A stretch of DNA of 64,000 bases from Anthoceros angustus (Eukaryota > Streptophyta > Anthocerotopsida > Anthocerotales > Anthocerotaceae): contig MU008164.1 in NCBI GenBank assembly GCA_010909165.1, positions 868,001-932,000 on the forward strand, given 5' to 3'. Of this stretch, positions 11,219 through 24,156 are shown in pieces. Each line of letters starts with the position of its first letter. The first letter of the stretch is position 1. The notes beneath the pieces were generated by a model. It was not told the DNA's origin and did not search any database. It saw only the letters and a program-made list of their open reading frames with translations. The translations under genes and the position numbers were made by a program.

Positions 11219-14200
11219 ATGCAAGTTATCACTTCTTGTATCGGCTCCTGGAAGGTGGATTCTTGCTCCGTCTCCACTGCATGGCAGGGCCATCCGGTGT
11301 TGGTGGAGAAGCAGCTTCGGGGAAGCAGCTTGGGGTTCAACTCCGCTTGCAGGCCTCCGATCCGAGCTAAGTTGCAGTCGTCGCATTCTCCCAAGGATCA
11401 GAACGGGGATGTCGGCCCCGCTGCGCAATTCCCCTTCCATCCTCTGTTTGCGCACTCCTTGTCGTTTCTGAAGAAGTTCTCTTGCGGCCAACTGCCGGGG
11501 CAGCTGCATTCGCCGTCCGTGCTCTTCTGTTATGCGCAGCCTCGGCGGAAGCGGAGGGCTATCGTGTCGCTCTTCAAGCATTCGGGCAAATGGCTGCGGA
11601 ATCCGCGGGATCCCAAGGTGTCTGGGAAGCTGCTGGGGTCGCGCAGGGTCTATCGTGTTGTGAGCAAGCTGTTCAGGAGCTCGATATGGGTTGCTGCGAT
11701 TCTGTTGGTGGGCGGGGGTTTGCTGTACGGGCAAGCGAAAGCTCAGGATTATTTGGACACGAACGTGATACCGTCGCTGGCTGTTATGGTAGGGGCTCAT
11801 CTGCAGAGGGAAGTCGTGCTTGGGAGGGTGGCTGGTCTCACGCCCTTGGGGTTCAGGATGGGGCCGTCTTCTGTGAGCACACATGGGGAGGAGTTCTCGT
11901 GTGGAGAGCTTCCCGATGTGGAGATCAAGATCAAGCCCTTTGCAAGTCTTCAGAGGGGGCAGCTTGTGGTTGATGCAGTTCTTACTGAACCTAGCCTGTT
12001 GGTTGCTCAGAAGGAGGACTGGTCGTGGCTGGGGATTCCCAGCCCGGCAGAGAAAAAATTCTCTAGGCATAGTTCCGAGGCAGGAATTGATGCCAGAACC
12101 AAGTCTAGAAGACTGGCTAGAGAGGAAACTGCCCAAAGGCTGGGGAGTGGGAGGAACGTGGCTGCTAGGAGAGCTGCGGAGCAAGGGTATTTTGTGCGTG
12201 AGTGTCCTAGACCAGTGGATCAACCGGTTGAGAATGCTGCAGGTAAAGCTGAAAGACCGGTTGGTCTACTCGACAAAACTTTCGGTAAAGTTCATCATCT
12301 ACTCGATGAAAAGAAGAGGGGTCGAGCCAATGCATTCGAGCTTGATGGGGTGAATGAGAGGTCACAGGATCTGCACGCAGCTGGACCTGCATTTGCTGTA
12401 AATGTTGATGCAGCTGCAGCACCACCCTTTGATCAAAGAGGCAGAATTTCTATCGTAGCCCGTAGAGCTGATGCTTATAGTGTAGGGTGCTCGGATGATG
12501 AGAAAGCAGGACTTGTAGGTTCTTCGCGTGACCAGGTTGGAGTGCAGAATGTGAACAGTAAAGTTTTCTTGGGAGATCGGGACCCGGTAAAAAAAGTGGA
12601 CCACTTGAAGAGCGCTTCTGATTCCACTGATTTTCGGGATAAGTTGGGGGATGAAAATGGTGCACAGGATGAGGCTAGTAGTACCAGTTTGCATGGTGAG
12701 GGGACGTCAGGGTCATCTTTACGAGCAGGAAGCCGGTGGATAAGTGGGCAGGTTTTGAGACCTGTGCGGAGAGTGCTATTGAAGAGGTGGTCCCAAGAGA
12801 GTCTTAAACCGCCATCTAAGGCAGACTTGCAGAGAAAAAACCTTAGTCACAGTGCAGCAGCAGCCAAATCCTTCTTTGAACGACAAGATCAAGGTCAGCA
12901 TATTGTCTTGCATGGTGAAGAGGAGCAACCACTTGTTGGGAGTACGAGGCATGAAGCAGGCTCTGTGGCAGGGAACCCAACTGTTATGCAGTCTGTGGGA
13001 CAGGAAAGACATTGCGCTGATGAAGTTGGAGAGCATGCTTCTGAGTATTCGGATGAAGAGAATGGTAATAGCCTTTTTGTTCCAATTGAACAACAGATGC
13101 ATGGCCTAGGGTTCATGGCAAAAAGGATTCTGGCACAGTCGGAGAGGAAAATTGAAGAGGGATGGTCACCTGTTGCACTTGAGACTGTTCATTTCAAGGA
13201 TGGAAATTTGATGCTGCTGGCTTATGGCGATGGGGAGGCAAGGTTGTAACTCAGGCCCTGCTGTCCCCACTTTGTAGTGAACTACACTGACACATTTGGC
13301 CTGCATCATCTGTGACGCAGCATATCCATTAGCTGCAGCTGAATGACCTGTGTTTGATTTTCATAGTACTGAGGCACTTTGTTAGTTGCAGGGTATTAGA
13401 TGGAGTCACTGGATATCTGAAGCTTGGGAGTGGCTATGAGCGTGTAAGTGCTTATATAACGGGCAGACCGAAGACATGGAAGACAGAAGCTGCAGGTGGT
13501 GATGGAGGAAAGCTCATGGTGAAAGTAGAAGTTGATATGATGGATCAATCGTGGGATGTCAAAGTCAGAGGCCATCATCTCTTTGCACCTGTCAGTAGCT
13601 CTGATACCATATGACCTTGGTTGTGGGGCGGGTTGTGAGGTCCGGGTGGTGTGGTTTGTTGGGTTCATTCCATGTCAGAGGTCTATCATCACCTTGGTCT
13701 TTGTGCCTTAGTTCTTAGAAAGGTGGAATTTTGTTCTGTGTTCCTGCTGACAGCTTCTTGAAAGGCTTCTGGAGATTCCCATTGACTGGTCACAAGGAAG
13801 AGCTACTGGGGAGGTGAGATGCAACTTGTCTGGTCTATTCTTGAATTTTCAAGCAAATGCAGTTTGAATGTCTATGATGCATTACGGCTGTCACCTGCTG
13901 TTGCTGAACTCCATCGATTTGTTTAGGTGCATATATGGATGGGAAGGCGTGACAACTTCCCCAAGTTTGGAGGACGGGTGGATGTCACTGGTCTTAATTT
14001 TCGAATATGGGAGGCTCCCTCTGAATTTAAGGTATTCCCTTGACCACCTCTATTCCCACGGCACACAACCTTCTTGTTGGACCACTTGTATTGAAAAGTT
14101 TGTTATATTGGGTTGCAGGGAGTTGGGGGAACCATATGCTTCCAGGGTCAGCGACTCTTTTTTCACAATGCCTCAGGACGCTACGGCTCTGTGCCTCTAA

Positions 14201-17200
14201 GCGTTTCTGGGGACTTTGACTTGAATCCTGAAGATGGGGAGTATCGACTTAGCTGTCAGGTGTTCTCAAAATCTCAGACCTATGGTTTGTGCATTGTAGT
14301 TTGGCTTCAATTGGAGGTGTAGCTGTCATCCTTGTACTTCTCTAGCACACTGTTTGAATCTTTAATTATGGAAGCATCTGGTTGTTGGCAGGTCTCTGGA
14401 GTTGAAGTGAATGCTCTGATGAGAACTCTGAATGCTCAACCGCCTCCATATCCAGTACGTCATTAAGTTCTGCTGGAAGGGGCTGTCTCAGCACCTTGAG
14501 AGAGGAATGGTCATGCTGTACATTTTATTCTTAGAAACATTACCATGGTAATTCCATTGTCTGATCGCAACGGGTGTGTAACAAGGTTTGGTGCAGCTGG
14601 CAGGTACAGTGAAAGCAGTGGTCTACTGTCGAGGCCCATTAGATGCCCCGATTTTTGAGGGCACAGCAGAAACTGTGGGGAATCAGATTGCTTCAACTGC
14701 CAACACTGCTCCGACTGTTGCTACTGAAGCAGTCAAGCTAGATCGAGAAAAGGGTGCAGTAGCTGCATATGATCGGATAGCCATCTCTTCTGCTTTTGCA
14801 AGTTTCACCTTCAACTCTGATGATTGTGTGAGTATGAACTACCTGATTAATGTTGGAAACATCGTTGCCATGGTAGCTTATAATACAAGCAGATGCTGCC
14901 TGGTGGTACCATGCAGTTGCTACAAAGTTGCCCTTATAGGGGTTGTGGGTGTATATGTGCTTGCAGTGCATATGTAAGTGGTCATTTTGTTGCTTGCAGG
15001 TGGCTGACTTGTATGGAATTAGGGTAACCCCTGTAGGTGGTGGGGAAATACGAGGAGCAGGATCAATGTGGATATGTCCTGAGGTTTGTGCAATTGCCAC
15101 TACCTGGATGTCAAGTTGTATGGAAGTCTAGCCTGTATATGAGTGAAGTATGCTATGTGTTAGGTTTAGGGCTAAGGCATGACATGTGGTACGACTAGCT
15201 GACAATGTTCACTGCATATGCTACAGGGTGAGGTGCAAGCTGATGCTGTCCGCATTGACTGCTCAGGCCATTTTGGTGCTGATGCAATGCTGCGGCACTA
15301 TGTGCCAGCGGGTGTGGAAATGCCTCCACTGAGCTTTGGTCCGTTGCAAGGAGAAGCCAAAATTCGTGGTTCCATTTTGATGCCGTACGTTCTAGCTCTT
15401 TGTTCTGGTTTCTCTGCACGCCAAGAAGTCGTTTCCAGAGACACTGCTCTGCCTTTTAGCTTCAGCTCCTGATAGTTTTTCTTTGAATTCATCTCTTCAA
15501 CATGTACTTGTGAACAGGACTTTCGACGTCAAATGGGAGACTTCAAAGGCTCAGGGATCGCTGGAAGGCGCGCATGGTGAAATAAATGTGACACGCGAAG
15601 CTATCACAATCAATTCATCTGCCTTTGCCTTCGATTTGTTCACGAAAATCCATACCCTATATCCCCCAATCTGTTCCCGCAAGTCTCGTGAATTCAAGCC
15701 TGCTGTCTCACCAACCATTGAGGGCATAGATTTGGATGCAAGATTTAGAGGGTTTGATATAATGGGATTGGCTCCGTCTAGCATCCTCCCCTCATCTGCA
15801 TCTCCTGGAGGAGTGCATATGAAGGTCACTGGCAAAGTAAAATTTCAAGGGCGCCTGCCACAAACTGGAGTCAACATGATGCCAAGTGGCTTTGGGGAAA
15901 GGGGAAATCAGCCACAGAGTGCAAATGTTTTCACCAGGCTCGTTGGAGATGTTACCATGTCAGGAGTGAAGCTCAATCAATTACTTATCGCTCCTCATCT
16001 AGTGGGCTCTTTAAACATATCTCCTCGCAGTTTTGAGGTAGGTGTCGGATGAATTTGATGCTATGCGCAATTAATGTTTGACATCCCGTCACAAGTCCTG
16101 ACTTCCTTGTCAACACAACAGCTTCTTTCTGCTGGGAGGGTTGATGAGCATCTGAATATTCAAATTGCTGAAGGATTGGAAACGGCAGATGGTACTCGAG
16201 TGCTATCTCCAGACAGTCCAAAGGAAGGGGTGTCGTTATCCCTTCAGCGGGGGCAGTTGCATATGGGTTTGACTTACCGGCCACAGCAGTCAGCAAAGTT
16301 GGAGGTATGGATTACACAGAGTTGTCTCAAGAGCCAGAGATGATGGCGGGTATCTAATCAACTGGTTGTGGCATTGTTTGTAGATAAGAAATCTGCCACT
16401 AGATGAGCTGGAGATTGCGTCATTGCGTGGAGCTGTGCCGAAGGTACAGTTCAGCGGCAGGGGATGAGATTTCCCATGCCACACCTTTGCACTATTGTGT
16501 TCAGGGTGGCATTGGCGAGCATTGTGGAATCTTGGCTTACTCAAAGCTGCCGCCATCTTCTTAGACTGAGCCTGGTCTCCCTCCATGTCTAATGGGCATT
16601 TGCTGCCACTCATGCTTGTGTAATATGTATCAGGCACATATGGCATTGAATCTGCAGAAAAGAAGAGGACAGGGGAGCCTCTCTGTAAGACGACCTCGGT
16701 GTAGTGGGTTGCAAGGAGAGTCTTTGGATGTTGCAGCCAGGTGGTCTGGAGATGTGGTAGGTGAACTGCATTTGGTCCCTAGTGGTTAGCATGCAGTCTC
16801 TGTGGAATGAAGAAGCCAACCAAGCTTTGTGTCGTTTTCAGGTAACGCTAGAGAAGTCTGTGTTAGAACAGGCTAACAGCCGTTATGAGTTGCAAGGTGA
16901 GTATGTCTTGCCAAGGCCTCGTACGGCAGCTGACAAGGGACGAGAGGACGACAGAACTTGGGAGAAAGCAATGGGTGGGCAGCTTGGAAGTTTTATAAGT
17001 GCAATGGGCCGGTGGCGACTCAGACTTGATGTTCCCAGAGCTGAAGTTTCTGAGATGCTACCAGTTGCTCGGTTACTCTCCAGAAGCAGTGACCCAGCTG
17101 TTGTGTCAAGGTCTAAGGTGTGTCGTCATCTGCCGTGCTGCCTGCCTGTACTCTTCATGTTTTCTCATGTGCTCTTTTATCCCAGGTGTGTACTTATGGA

Positions 17201-20200
17201 TGCATGTTTCCTGAGGCAGGAGCTCTTTTTGCAAGGCGTCCAGAAGGCAGGATTCTCTGCAGATGATTTGAAACAGCAACTTGAGGTGTGTGTGGGAGGG
17301 GTGTCTAGTTGTAGATCTAGCGATCTACCTTTTGGTCCGCTACTTGGTCTCAATGGAAGTTGAACTAATCAATCATACGCTGCAGTACATTCGAAGAAAC
17401 AAGGTCTCAGCAGCACCGGAAGATTTGGCACCAGAGTCAATGCCGTTGCCTGGTCTAGCTGAGTTGAAAGGGCAATGGCATGGCTCCTTAGAAGCTACTG
17501 GTGGTGGCAATGGCGACACCACGGTACGTTTCTGGGCTTCTCGGGATGTAATCTGTTGATGCAACTTGATGAGATCTGTTAATGCTGTTATTGTTCCTTC
17601 TGTCCTGTATTGCTCTTAGAACCTCAAACGTTGAGGTGTTCTCAGAGTTATTATAGGTACAATCTAACCCTTTGGGCGTTCAATGTTCAGGCAGATTTTG
17701 ATTTACGTGGAGAGGATTGGGAATGGGGCACTTACAAGACCCAGAAGGTTATAGCGATTGGGGATTACAGCAACAATGATGGCTTGCGTCTTGAAAACTT
17801 CTTCATACAAAAAGATGCTGCAACTCTCCATGCAGATGGAACGCTGCTTGGACCAAAACCAAATCTTCACTTCGCTGTTTTGAACTTCCCAATTGGTCTT
17901 GTTCCCCCTTTGTTGCATGCCTTCCAGGCTGCTCCCGAACCATTACCTACTGCAGCACCTCGGTCTCTTTATACACCCCTCAAGGGGATCCTGTACATGG
18001 AGGGGGACCTTCGGGGTCACTTGACAAAACCTCAGTGTGATGTCCAAATCAGGCTCTTGGATGGAGCAGTGGGAGGTGTGAGCTTGGGACGTGCAGAGGT
18101 GGCGGCTTCGATTACATCTGCCAGTCGATTGGCTTTCAATGCAGTTCTGGAACCAGCCACCCATTCTGGGCATGTTCGTGTCAGAGGCAGCCTACCAATG
18201 GGTCTTGGTGGAACCGAAGAGCATGAAGAGGAAAAGGATCAGGAGATCCAAACAGAGAAACACCGAAGAGCTAGGGGTAGAGGAAGGGAGAGGATTCGGG
18301 ATAGAGAAGAAGAGGATGGACCTGACAAAAGGGATGTAAGGGAGAAGGGAGGAGATGAAGGTTGGGAAGTCCGTCTTGCTGAAAGTTTGAAGGCGTTAGA
18401 TGGCAATTTTTTGGAAACTGGAGCTGTCCAAGTTGATGCAGCTGTAAAAGATGGTGGAATGATGCTGCTCACAGCCATATCTCCAGGGCTTCACTGGCTG
18501 CAAGGAAATGCCGACATTACATTGAAGGTACGTTCCTGAATCGCTGTTATGCCCAATCCCGCAGGTAAGATTCGAGCATTTGTAAGAGATGAAAACACCA
18601 AGATGTGTGTGGTGGCAATAGTCAAGCAGTAACACAAGGCAGGTGTGATTGGCCAGGTCAGGGGTACCGTGAATCAGCCTGTGGCTGACGGAGTTGCAGC
18701 CTTTCAGAAGGTTGCTATATCTTCGCCTGTTCTCCCGAGACCTCTGACTAATTTAGGAGGCACCATTAGTGTGAAGAACAACCAACTTTGTGTTGAGGGG
18801 CTGGAGGGCAGGGTTGGAAGAAGGGGTCATTTGCAGGTGAAAGGGAAACTCCCGTTCAAAAATGCTGAATATCCTGGCTTTGATGACGCCATAGAAGTCA
18901 AAGCTGAGTCACTGGAAGTCCGTGCCAGAAATGCTTTCAGGTAATTCTCTGCCGTTAGTATGTTTCATGTTCCATGAAGCTTTGTTTGTACTGACGCACT
19001 TGGTGGTAAGCAGTGGACAGGTGGATAGCCAGATCAGACTCATGGGCTCACTAGTAGAACCAGAAGTGAACGGAGTAATCAAACTTAGCCATGGAGAAGC
19101 CTACCTCTCACAAGAGAAGGGTGCTACCAGTCCAGTTTTGGCAGTAGCAAGCAATCCAATTGGTAGGGTTTATAGCAGCACTTCCTTGGCTTCATTCTGG
19201 TTGATTACACTTATTTGGATTAGGTTTTTTGCTGGGACTTGTGCCCAGAACCAAATCTGACACCAGGACGAGTGTTTGCCAGCGCTTGGTGTAGGTCATG
19301 ATGAAGATGTAAGCGAGAATGATCATCGAGCCCAGCTGCCTATAGCTGTCCGTTTGAGGGCTCTTAAGCTGCAACTTGGACCTGAGCTGCGCATGGTCTA
19401 CCCTTTGATTCTGAACTTTGCTGTGAGTGGCGAACTCGAGTTGAATGGTTTTGCCGATGCACAAAGGATCAAGCCCAGAGGCACCTTAACATTTGAGAAC
19501 GGTGATGTCAACCTTGTAGCTACACAGGTAAGCGGTAGCCCCGGTCTGATGGTGGAGAATTGAGGGTCTAGTGATGCTGGTAAAAGTCTGACCGTTTCCC
19601 CTGGTTTTTCACAAGCAGGTTAGGCTCAACCGGGATCATCCTAACCGTGCCAAATTTGAGCCAGAACAAGGCTTAGACCCCAGCCTGGATCTGTCTTTGG
19701 TGGGAGCTGATTGGCAGTTGAAGGTACAGGGTAGGGCCCGCAATTGGCAGGATAATCTGGTGATAACTTCTACACGTTCTGGGGAGCAAGACGCATTTAC
19801 TCGGATTGAGGCATGTACTTCGTTGCAATTCATTTTGATGATGCGTCCGTCAAAACTTGTTTACTGGATTTTGAGACTGTGACTGATGCTAGGTAGCTTC
19901 TTCTACAGGCTGCAAGAGTGTTTGAGAGTCAATTGGCGGAGTCCCTTCTTGAGGGTGATGGCCAGATCGCTTTCAAGAAGTTAGCTGCTGCCACTGTGGA
20001 GACTCTTATGCCAAAGATTGAAGGGAAAGGAGAGTTTGGGCAGGCCAGGTGGCGGCTGGTGTCGGCTCCTCAGATCCCAAATCTGCTCTCTTTAGATCCC
20101 ACCACAGACCCTTTCAAATCTCTTGCTAACCTTTCTTTCGGTACCGAAGTGGAGGTGCAGCTTGGGAAGCATTTGCAGGTAATCTCAGTACCCTTTTCCA

Positions 20201-20420
20201 GAGTTTATGCTGGCTGGCCCATGTTGATACAAGCATCTACTAAAAACTCGTATCTATGCTGAAACAGGCTTCTGTGGTCCGGCAACTGAAGGAGTCCGAG
20301 ATGGCCACACAGTGGACCCTATTGTACCAGCTCAACAGCAAGCTTCGGCTGTTGTTCTCCTCGATACCGTCAGTGGATAATCGTATTCTGTTCGAGTACT
20401 CAGCCACGTCACAAAATTGA
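11219..20420 (+). CDS. TIC236: TIC236, chloroplast inner-envelope translocon protein (TamB/DUF490)
   Basis: TIC236 spans from the inner envelope into the intermembrane space and links TOC75 to the TIC channel. I place 23 exons: 11219-13242, 13392-13590, 13754-13813, 13927-14031, 14119-14259, 14392-14454, 14597-14827, 15000-15083, 15227-15384, 15518-16037, 16122-16304, 16384-16443, 16634-16756, 16842-17117, 17220-17285, 17386-17523, 17691-18527, 18639-18940, 19014-19162, 19283-19527, 19619-19810, 19909-20178, 20268-20420. They sum to 6,579 nt, or 2,192 aa, close to Arabidopsis TIC236. Exon 1 holds a transit peptide, a membrane segment (residues about 154-171) and a long poorly conserved stretch. 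The C-terminal 450 residues form the TamB domain (QLGPELRMVYPLILNFAVSG, FGQARWRLV, ATQWTLLYQL). Acceptors of exons 18 and 20 are ambiguous by a few bases. The intron after 19810 starts with GC. Confidence 0.93.
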
Positions 20421-20859
20421 TCTTAGGTACTGTGATTCTTTATGTAACGCTAGATTTACGCTACTGCATCTGGATGCCTTGTATATCTGAACGGATCACC
20501 TGGTGAGTTTCTGTTGTATCTGATTCTTCCACCTGATGTAAGATGCATGTAAGGTGTTGCTCTGCTGCAGAGACCGTTTTTGAGCATCTTTGTGGCTGTG
20601 ACGCTCTTGTGTAGAATGTGTAGCCCTTGTATGGTTCACTGGGACTTCTCATGTAACAGTACTACTATACCGCTGGGACTTATCATGTATGTAAGAATAG
20701 GAAGTGACATTCCTCCGCGCGGCCAGGCAAAACATTGTCTGGGCCATCTCCCAAAGTGTGGATTGTATATTTCTTACATAAAATATAACGCGTTTACTGG
20801 ATAAACTCGGTGTGGCTTAGTTACTATAACCGTGTCCTTACTAAGAATGTTTCTCCTTT

Positions 20860-22138
20860 CTACCACGGTGTCTGATTGGAGCAGTCGACGTTGTTCCCTG
20901 GGGACACGCCGAGAATGGAGCAGTAGCGCTCATAGAAACCGATGCGGTCTTGTTCGCTGGCCTGATTACCACCGGGGCCGCACTCTAAGCCGCCGTTGAT
21001 GATGTTTGTGGTGACGCCGAAGCCGGGGAGGCGATTGGCGGCCTGATCGGCACTGGAAGGACTCCACTCTCCCACCATGACCGAGTGAGCAGACGGCTTG
21101 GGAGACTGCGCGGTGTTCCAGAACCAGAGTGCTGTCTTCCAGGAGACGACGCTGTCCGTTGCCACTAGATCTGGATTGTTGAGCAGGTCCTGGCCCAGAG
21201 CGTCTCCTGCTTGCCCGTAGTTGTAATTCCTAGCACCACAATGACATCATCCGCGTTTAATAGGCAATTCAGGGATTTATCATCTGCGCTTTAGCTAGGG
21301 AATGCATTCATGTGCAGCAAGGGGTTTGGATGAACTCGACGCACCAGGATATTTGGATGGGGCCCCGGCCGCAGTAGCTTTTGCCTGGTGCGCATGGATA
21401 GGTCGTGGAGGAGGAGTCGCAGTACGCAGAGCAGTCAATCTCCGTAATGTAGCACAGGCCCCAGGCGTATTGGCCATCTGGAGCGGTGGCCCATCCTCCT
21501 GGCACCGCATGTTCACAATGAGCAATTAGGTTGGAGGAAACAATGATATGATGCATACGCAAGTGAGCAAGCTTGGAGGAAAGAAGCTTATGATGAATGC
21601 GCAATTGAGCAAGCTTGGAGGAAAGACTGGTATGAAGTTACTGTTCGCAACTGGAATTTGCAGATATATGCATCGGACTGGGAGCGATGGATGTCTCACC
21701 GGTGGTTTCATGCGAAACTTGAGCAAAGAAAGCTGCCAGCTCTTGCCTCCTGGTGGTGTCGTCCCCGGTGTTGCCGAATGCGCTGTAGGAGGAGGCTGCC
21801 GTGATGAAGGCGCTGTAGGTGTAGAAGTTGTTTGTGGAACAGTCGCTAGTGTGGAGAAAGAATTGGTTGTACACGGCCTCGGTGATGATGCTCCCCACGC
21901 CGGATCCCGACGGTGCGGGCGTGGATCCCGATCCCGTGCAGGGCCCGCTCAGGCAGCCGTCGCCGCAGTAATCAGATGTGGTGCCGCAGTAGTTGTACTG
22001 GCTGCAGCACAGGTTGTTGGCGCACAGCGAGGTTGCGGTGCAGGTCTGGGCCACCACGTTGAGTCCGAGGTGTGGACTGCACAGGAGGAGCATCATCCAC
22101 ACAATTCCTGCCACATTTTCTCTCCGCACAGCTGCCAT
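20860..22138 (-). CDS. Class I chitinase (hevein domain + GH19), complete
   Basis: This secreted enzyme hydrolyses beta-1,4-GlcNAc links in chitin, mainly in defence. Three exons (21700-22138, 21345-21498, 20860-21229) give 963 nt, or 320 aa, typical of the class. The order is a signal peptide ending near VVAQ, an eight-Cys hevein chitin-binding domain ([28 protein letters not shown]), a short Pro/Ser/Gly linker, then GH19. The general-acid Glu sits in SHETTGGW, split by intron 1. [14 protein letters not shown] and the Cys-rich C-terminus ([17 protein letters not shown]) follow. I chose the ATG at 22138 because its signal peptide matches the second copy; another in-frame ATG lies at 22165. 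Confidence 0.93.
21525..21640. repeat. Short minisatellite in chitinase intron 1
   Basis: About three imperfect units of 40-45 bases share AGCAAGCTTGGAGGAAAGA and a TATGATG-type word followed by a variable ATGCGCAA-like word. They lie within intron 1. The equivalent intron at 26886-27180 has about seven units. Confidence 0.7.
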
Positions 22139-22189
22139 ACCGTCTGCTGCGACTACACTGTCCACAGCTATGAACTACGAAGGATTCAA

Positions 22190-22860
22190 GGAGGCTTTTC
22201 CTTGAGCGCTGCCGACTTGGAGCTGCTCTGAGGTGAGCTTGATGGCTGGAACAGGTGTATGACGCTGTTCTGCCGATCAACCTGCATTTGTAGGCTTTGC
22301 TCTGCTCTCATTTCACCGGTTTAGATTTGTTTGTGTGCGGGACTTGACAGAGTTTTGACGGTACGCGCCACCAGCACCGGCACCGAGCACCTGCACCGTC
22401 ACCTGCCCGCTCGCGAAAATACTTGCAGAGCCATGTGAAGCTTCCGCCCGGGAACTTGAAGGTTCAGAATATCATTTTCTTCCAAGGAGTCAAGGGTTTA
22501 GGATTTCATATTCCCACCACGCGCTTGCAGTGAGCCAATTTGCAACAGCAACATACAGGACAGGCGACAACTCAGCGTATCTCAGTCATTCGCTTGTGTG
22601 GCGGATAAGACTACGGTGACCAGGAATCGGACTGGATCGAAAGTCTGCCGCAAGAAGTGGGGGCCATGACTCTGTAACTTCAACGTGTCTCGCCTTTCAA
22701 GTGCCCACACATCGACCTGTCTCTGTGTGACAAATGTCCAGAGCTGCTTCAAGAGAAAGTCTTCGAGAAGCTGCCCCCGATAGGGTGCTTGGCCGGTGAA
22801 GTGTGACGCACATATGTGCTGAAAACGACGACCTCCATGCAGCTTTTGCATGATAGAAAT
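22190..22860 (-). repeat. Chitinase upstream region, duplicated at 27700-28370
   Basis: Upstream of each chitinase lies a related segment sharing GACAAC(C/T)CAGCG(C/T)ATCTCAGTCAT, CAAGAGAAAGTCTT and TGTGCTGAAAACG. The minus strand is open in both (22582-22851 and 28123-28353) with similar spacing of a Val/Trp and Leu-rich segment. The proteins are unrecognised and the frames diverge, so I treat this as duplicated promoter or upstream DNA. Confidence 0.5.
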
Positions 22861-22869
22861 TACGAACGG

Positions 22870-24156
22870 AAGTCAATAATAGATATAATATAGTTATTTA
22901 AGAAAAATACTAGAACAATAACACCCCTTCTTCAACGGGGTGGAAAAAACCACGCAGTTAGAAGCAAAACCAGAGTAATAAATCAGCACCAGACATAGCA
23001 CTAGGTCTCCAAGTAGCCCGCCCTCCTCTTCTAGGAGGACTCGCAGACAGCACCCTTGCCGCTGCTCTTTATTCTCAAACCACAAGTCACAAGAACATAC
23101 CGAGCTGGAGGGCTAGAGAGAACTCCCCATCTTTGCCTAAGCTAGGAGCTTAGTTCTCCCTTTACTTGACCTCCTTCACAGCACTCCCCTTAGGTGCTCA
23201 CAGCCCAAGCAACAAGTGCTCTCAAGGCTTTTAGAGGATACTAAACTGAACTGTCTTTAGCCCAGGGCTAGGTCTCCTTTTATACCCAAGCCCTAGCTAC
23301 AATTTTAGTAACTACTTACTTAAGCTTTAAGCTATTATTTACTACCACACACTTCCTAGGGCTGCATGCTTAACATACTCTTAGTAAGCTGCTCTTCTAA
23401 ACATGCTTCTGGAGCTTTCTTGCAAAGCACTCAAGCCAGCTTTGTTACTACAAAGCTAGATACAAGTTACAAGGACAAAATGATTTTAGTGGCTAGGGCT
23501 TTTGCCTATTCTTAGATTCAATAAAATTGTTATAATAAAATATAATAATTTACCAAATTATCAGAAAAGCCATCACGACATGCTGTAGGATGCTATCCAA
23601 GGACAACCAAAGAGTACCAGGGGTCGAGATCAGGGTGTCATTTTGACCACTAGTCCCCACGGAGTACGCCTACCCACCTGAAAGGTGGACCGTGCCTTTG
23701 CGATCCTTGGTCACCAAATATAATATATATTAAATAAATAATTTATAATAATAATATAAAAGACTGTAGACTAAGTCCGCAGATCGAGCTAGATCAAACT
23801 GCGTCCATGATAAGATGTCTATGTGTCCATAATAAATATAAATTTTTAGATATAAAATTAAGTAATTTATCAATTTTAAACCGGACCTTTTATGAACTCT
23901 CGGTCCCCGAGGGTAATAGGGGACCGAGGGTGGGGATCGGACTCCTGAAGAGCTTCCGGTCCCATGTTTTTTTTAACACATGCCGGAACCGGGACCGAGC
24001 TTGGGACGGGGTCAAACTGACACCTTGGTCGAGATAGAGAGGAGCAACCTATTGTCTTAGTAGGATGAGAGAATCCATGTTTCTGTCCTGACCATCCTTC
24101 GCACAAGCAAGCTACACGCGTATTCCCACGTTTGAAGTAGTAAGAGCACAGCACAG
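22870..24156 (-). mobile_element. LTR-like repeat, copy 1, interrupted by an hAT-type element
   Basis: Read on the minus strand, this begins TGTGCTCTTACTACTTC near 24150. It has a TATA box (GTATAAAAGG, 23277-23287) and an AATAAA signal about 200 bases downstream (23068-23073). It has no coding capacity. That layout fits the U3-R-U5 of a solo LTR. A partial copy occurs at 25671-26587. The outer limits are estimated from where the copies stop matching and from composition. Confidence 0.5.
23631..24027. mobile_element. Non-autonomous hAT-type element, copy 1 (397 bp)
   Basis: The left terminus is CAGGGTGTCATTTTGACC, and the right terminus is its imperfect inverse (GGTCAAACTGACACCTTG). The 8-bp word GTCGAGAT flanks both ends (23623-23630 and 24028-24035). 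CAGGG-type termini plus 8-bp target duplications are the hAT superfamily signature. The interior is AT-rich with inverted GGTCCC/GGGACC words and no transposase. Confidence 0.82.

Noticed and set aside
11135-12223. 362-codon minus-strand open frame
   Set aside because: Mirror of TIC236 exon 1, which has strong homology-based support on the plus strand.
13596-13607. GCTCTGATACCA, identical to a tRNA-Met primer-binding site complement
   Set aside because: It lies in a TIC236 intron right after a good splice donor (13590). No LTR or retroelement coding sequence adjoins it, so a chance match or a tiny relic is likelier than an element.
23807-24037. 76-codon frame inside the hAT-type element as a transposase
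   Set aside because: No hAT transposase motif; the frame is broken in the other two copies.
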